NCBI GenBank assembly: GCA_002388905.1
Contig: DGNJ01000108.1
Location: 1 to 6,375 of the forward strand
Direction of reading: 5' to 3'
Origin: Cellvibrionales bacterium UBA4495
GTDB taxonomy: Bacteria; Pseudomonadota; Gammaproteobacteria; Pseudomonadales; Porticoccaceae
Length of the DNA stretch: 6,375 bases
In this document: one piece after another, positions 6,343-6,375 of the stretch
Layout: each line of letters opens with the position of its first letter
Position numbering within the stretch: the stretch's first letter is position 1
Notes under the pieces: generated by a model
What the model was told of the DNA's origin: nothing
Database searches by the model: none
What the model saw: only the letters and a program-made list of their open reading frames with translations
Program-made: the position numbers and the translations under genes

Positions 6343-6375
6343 CCGGTAGCCGGTGCCTCTCCTCCTCCCCCTGTG

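Larger units (their letters stand above)
6161..6375. repeat. Tandem array of 105-106 bp units containing paired REP elements
   Basis: Two complete units, 6161-6266 (106 bp) and 6267-6371 (105 bp), are followed by the first four bases of a third at the window end. By my count the complete units differ at about fourteen positions. Each unit has a forward REP, a spacer with the shared CGAACCAGCCC, an inverted REP, and then a small palindrome around ACCGGTAG before a pyrimidine-rich tail. Opposed REPs in one unit are the BIME arrangement known from enterobacteria and pseudomonads. The array may protect the prlC 3' end or limit readthrough. Its full length cannot be seen. Confidence 0.85.

Noticed and set aside
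6161..6375. CRISPR array
   Set aside because: The repeats are internally inverted and adjacent units are alike along their full length, with no unique spacers of constant size.

Overview
This 6.4 kb window has the look of a chromosomal segment from a GC-rich gammaproteobacterium. The evidence is an RhlB-like DEAD-box helicase tail, an oligopeptidase A (PrlC) very close to the enterobacterial and pseudomonad form, and GTGGGAGC-type REP elements. The genus cannot be fixed from what is visible. I see no tRNA, rRNA, CRISPR array, transposase or phage gene.

Layout from left to right: (1) the last 54 codons of a plus-strand DEAD-box RNA helicase, probably rhlB; (2) convergent with it, four minus-strand genes running right to left: a DUF1993 protein (3414-3932), an alkyl-sulfatase-like metallo-beta-lactamase-fold hydrolase (1753-3012), a DUF924 protein (1067-1684) and a classical SDR oxidoreductase (181-954); (3) divergent from DUF1993, the plus-strand gene prlC (4123-6156); (4) directly behind prlC, a tandem array of 105-106 bp units, each carrying two inverted REP elements, which runs off the window end.

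The minus-strand genes are only loosely grouped. The MBL and DUF924 genes are 68 nt apart and probably co-transcribed, with a strong hairpin between them that may cover the DUF924 ribosome binding site. The other gaps (112 nt and about 400 nt) are large enough for separate promoters. The roughly 400 nt gap between DUF1993 and the MBL gene holds a terminator-like palindrome, two further short palindromes and a candidate -35/-10 pair. Nothing shows that the four genes form one pathway; an SDR and an MBL hydrolase could both act in catabolism or detoxification, but the substrates are unknown. PrlC is a general cytosolic peptide-degrading enzyme.

The observations most worth checking are the altered metal-ligand set of the MBL hydrolase (Gln for the first His of HxHxDH, Asn at the usual bridging acidic position), the tandem REP array with paired base changes in its stems, and three structured intergenic regions. 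I do not see clear evidence of a new multi-gene system here.
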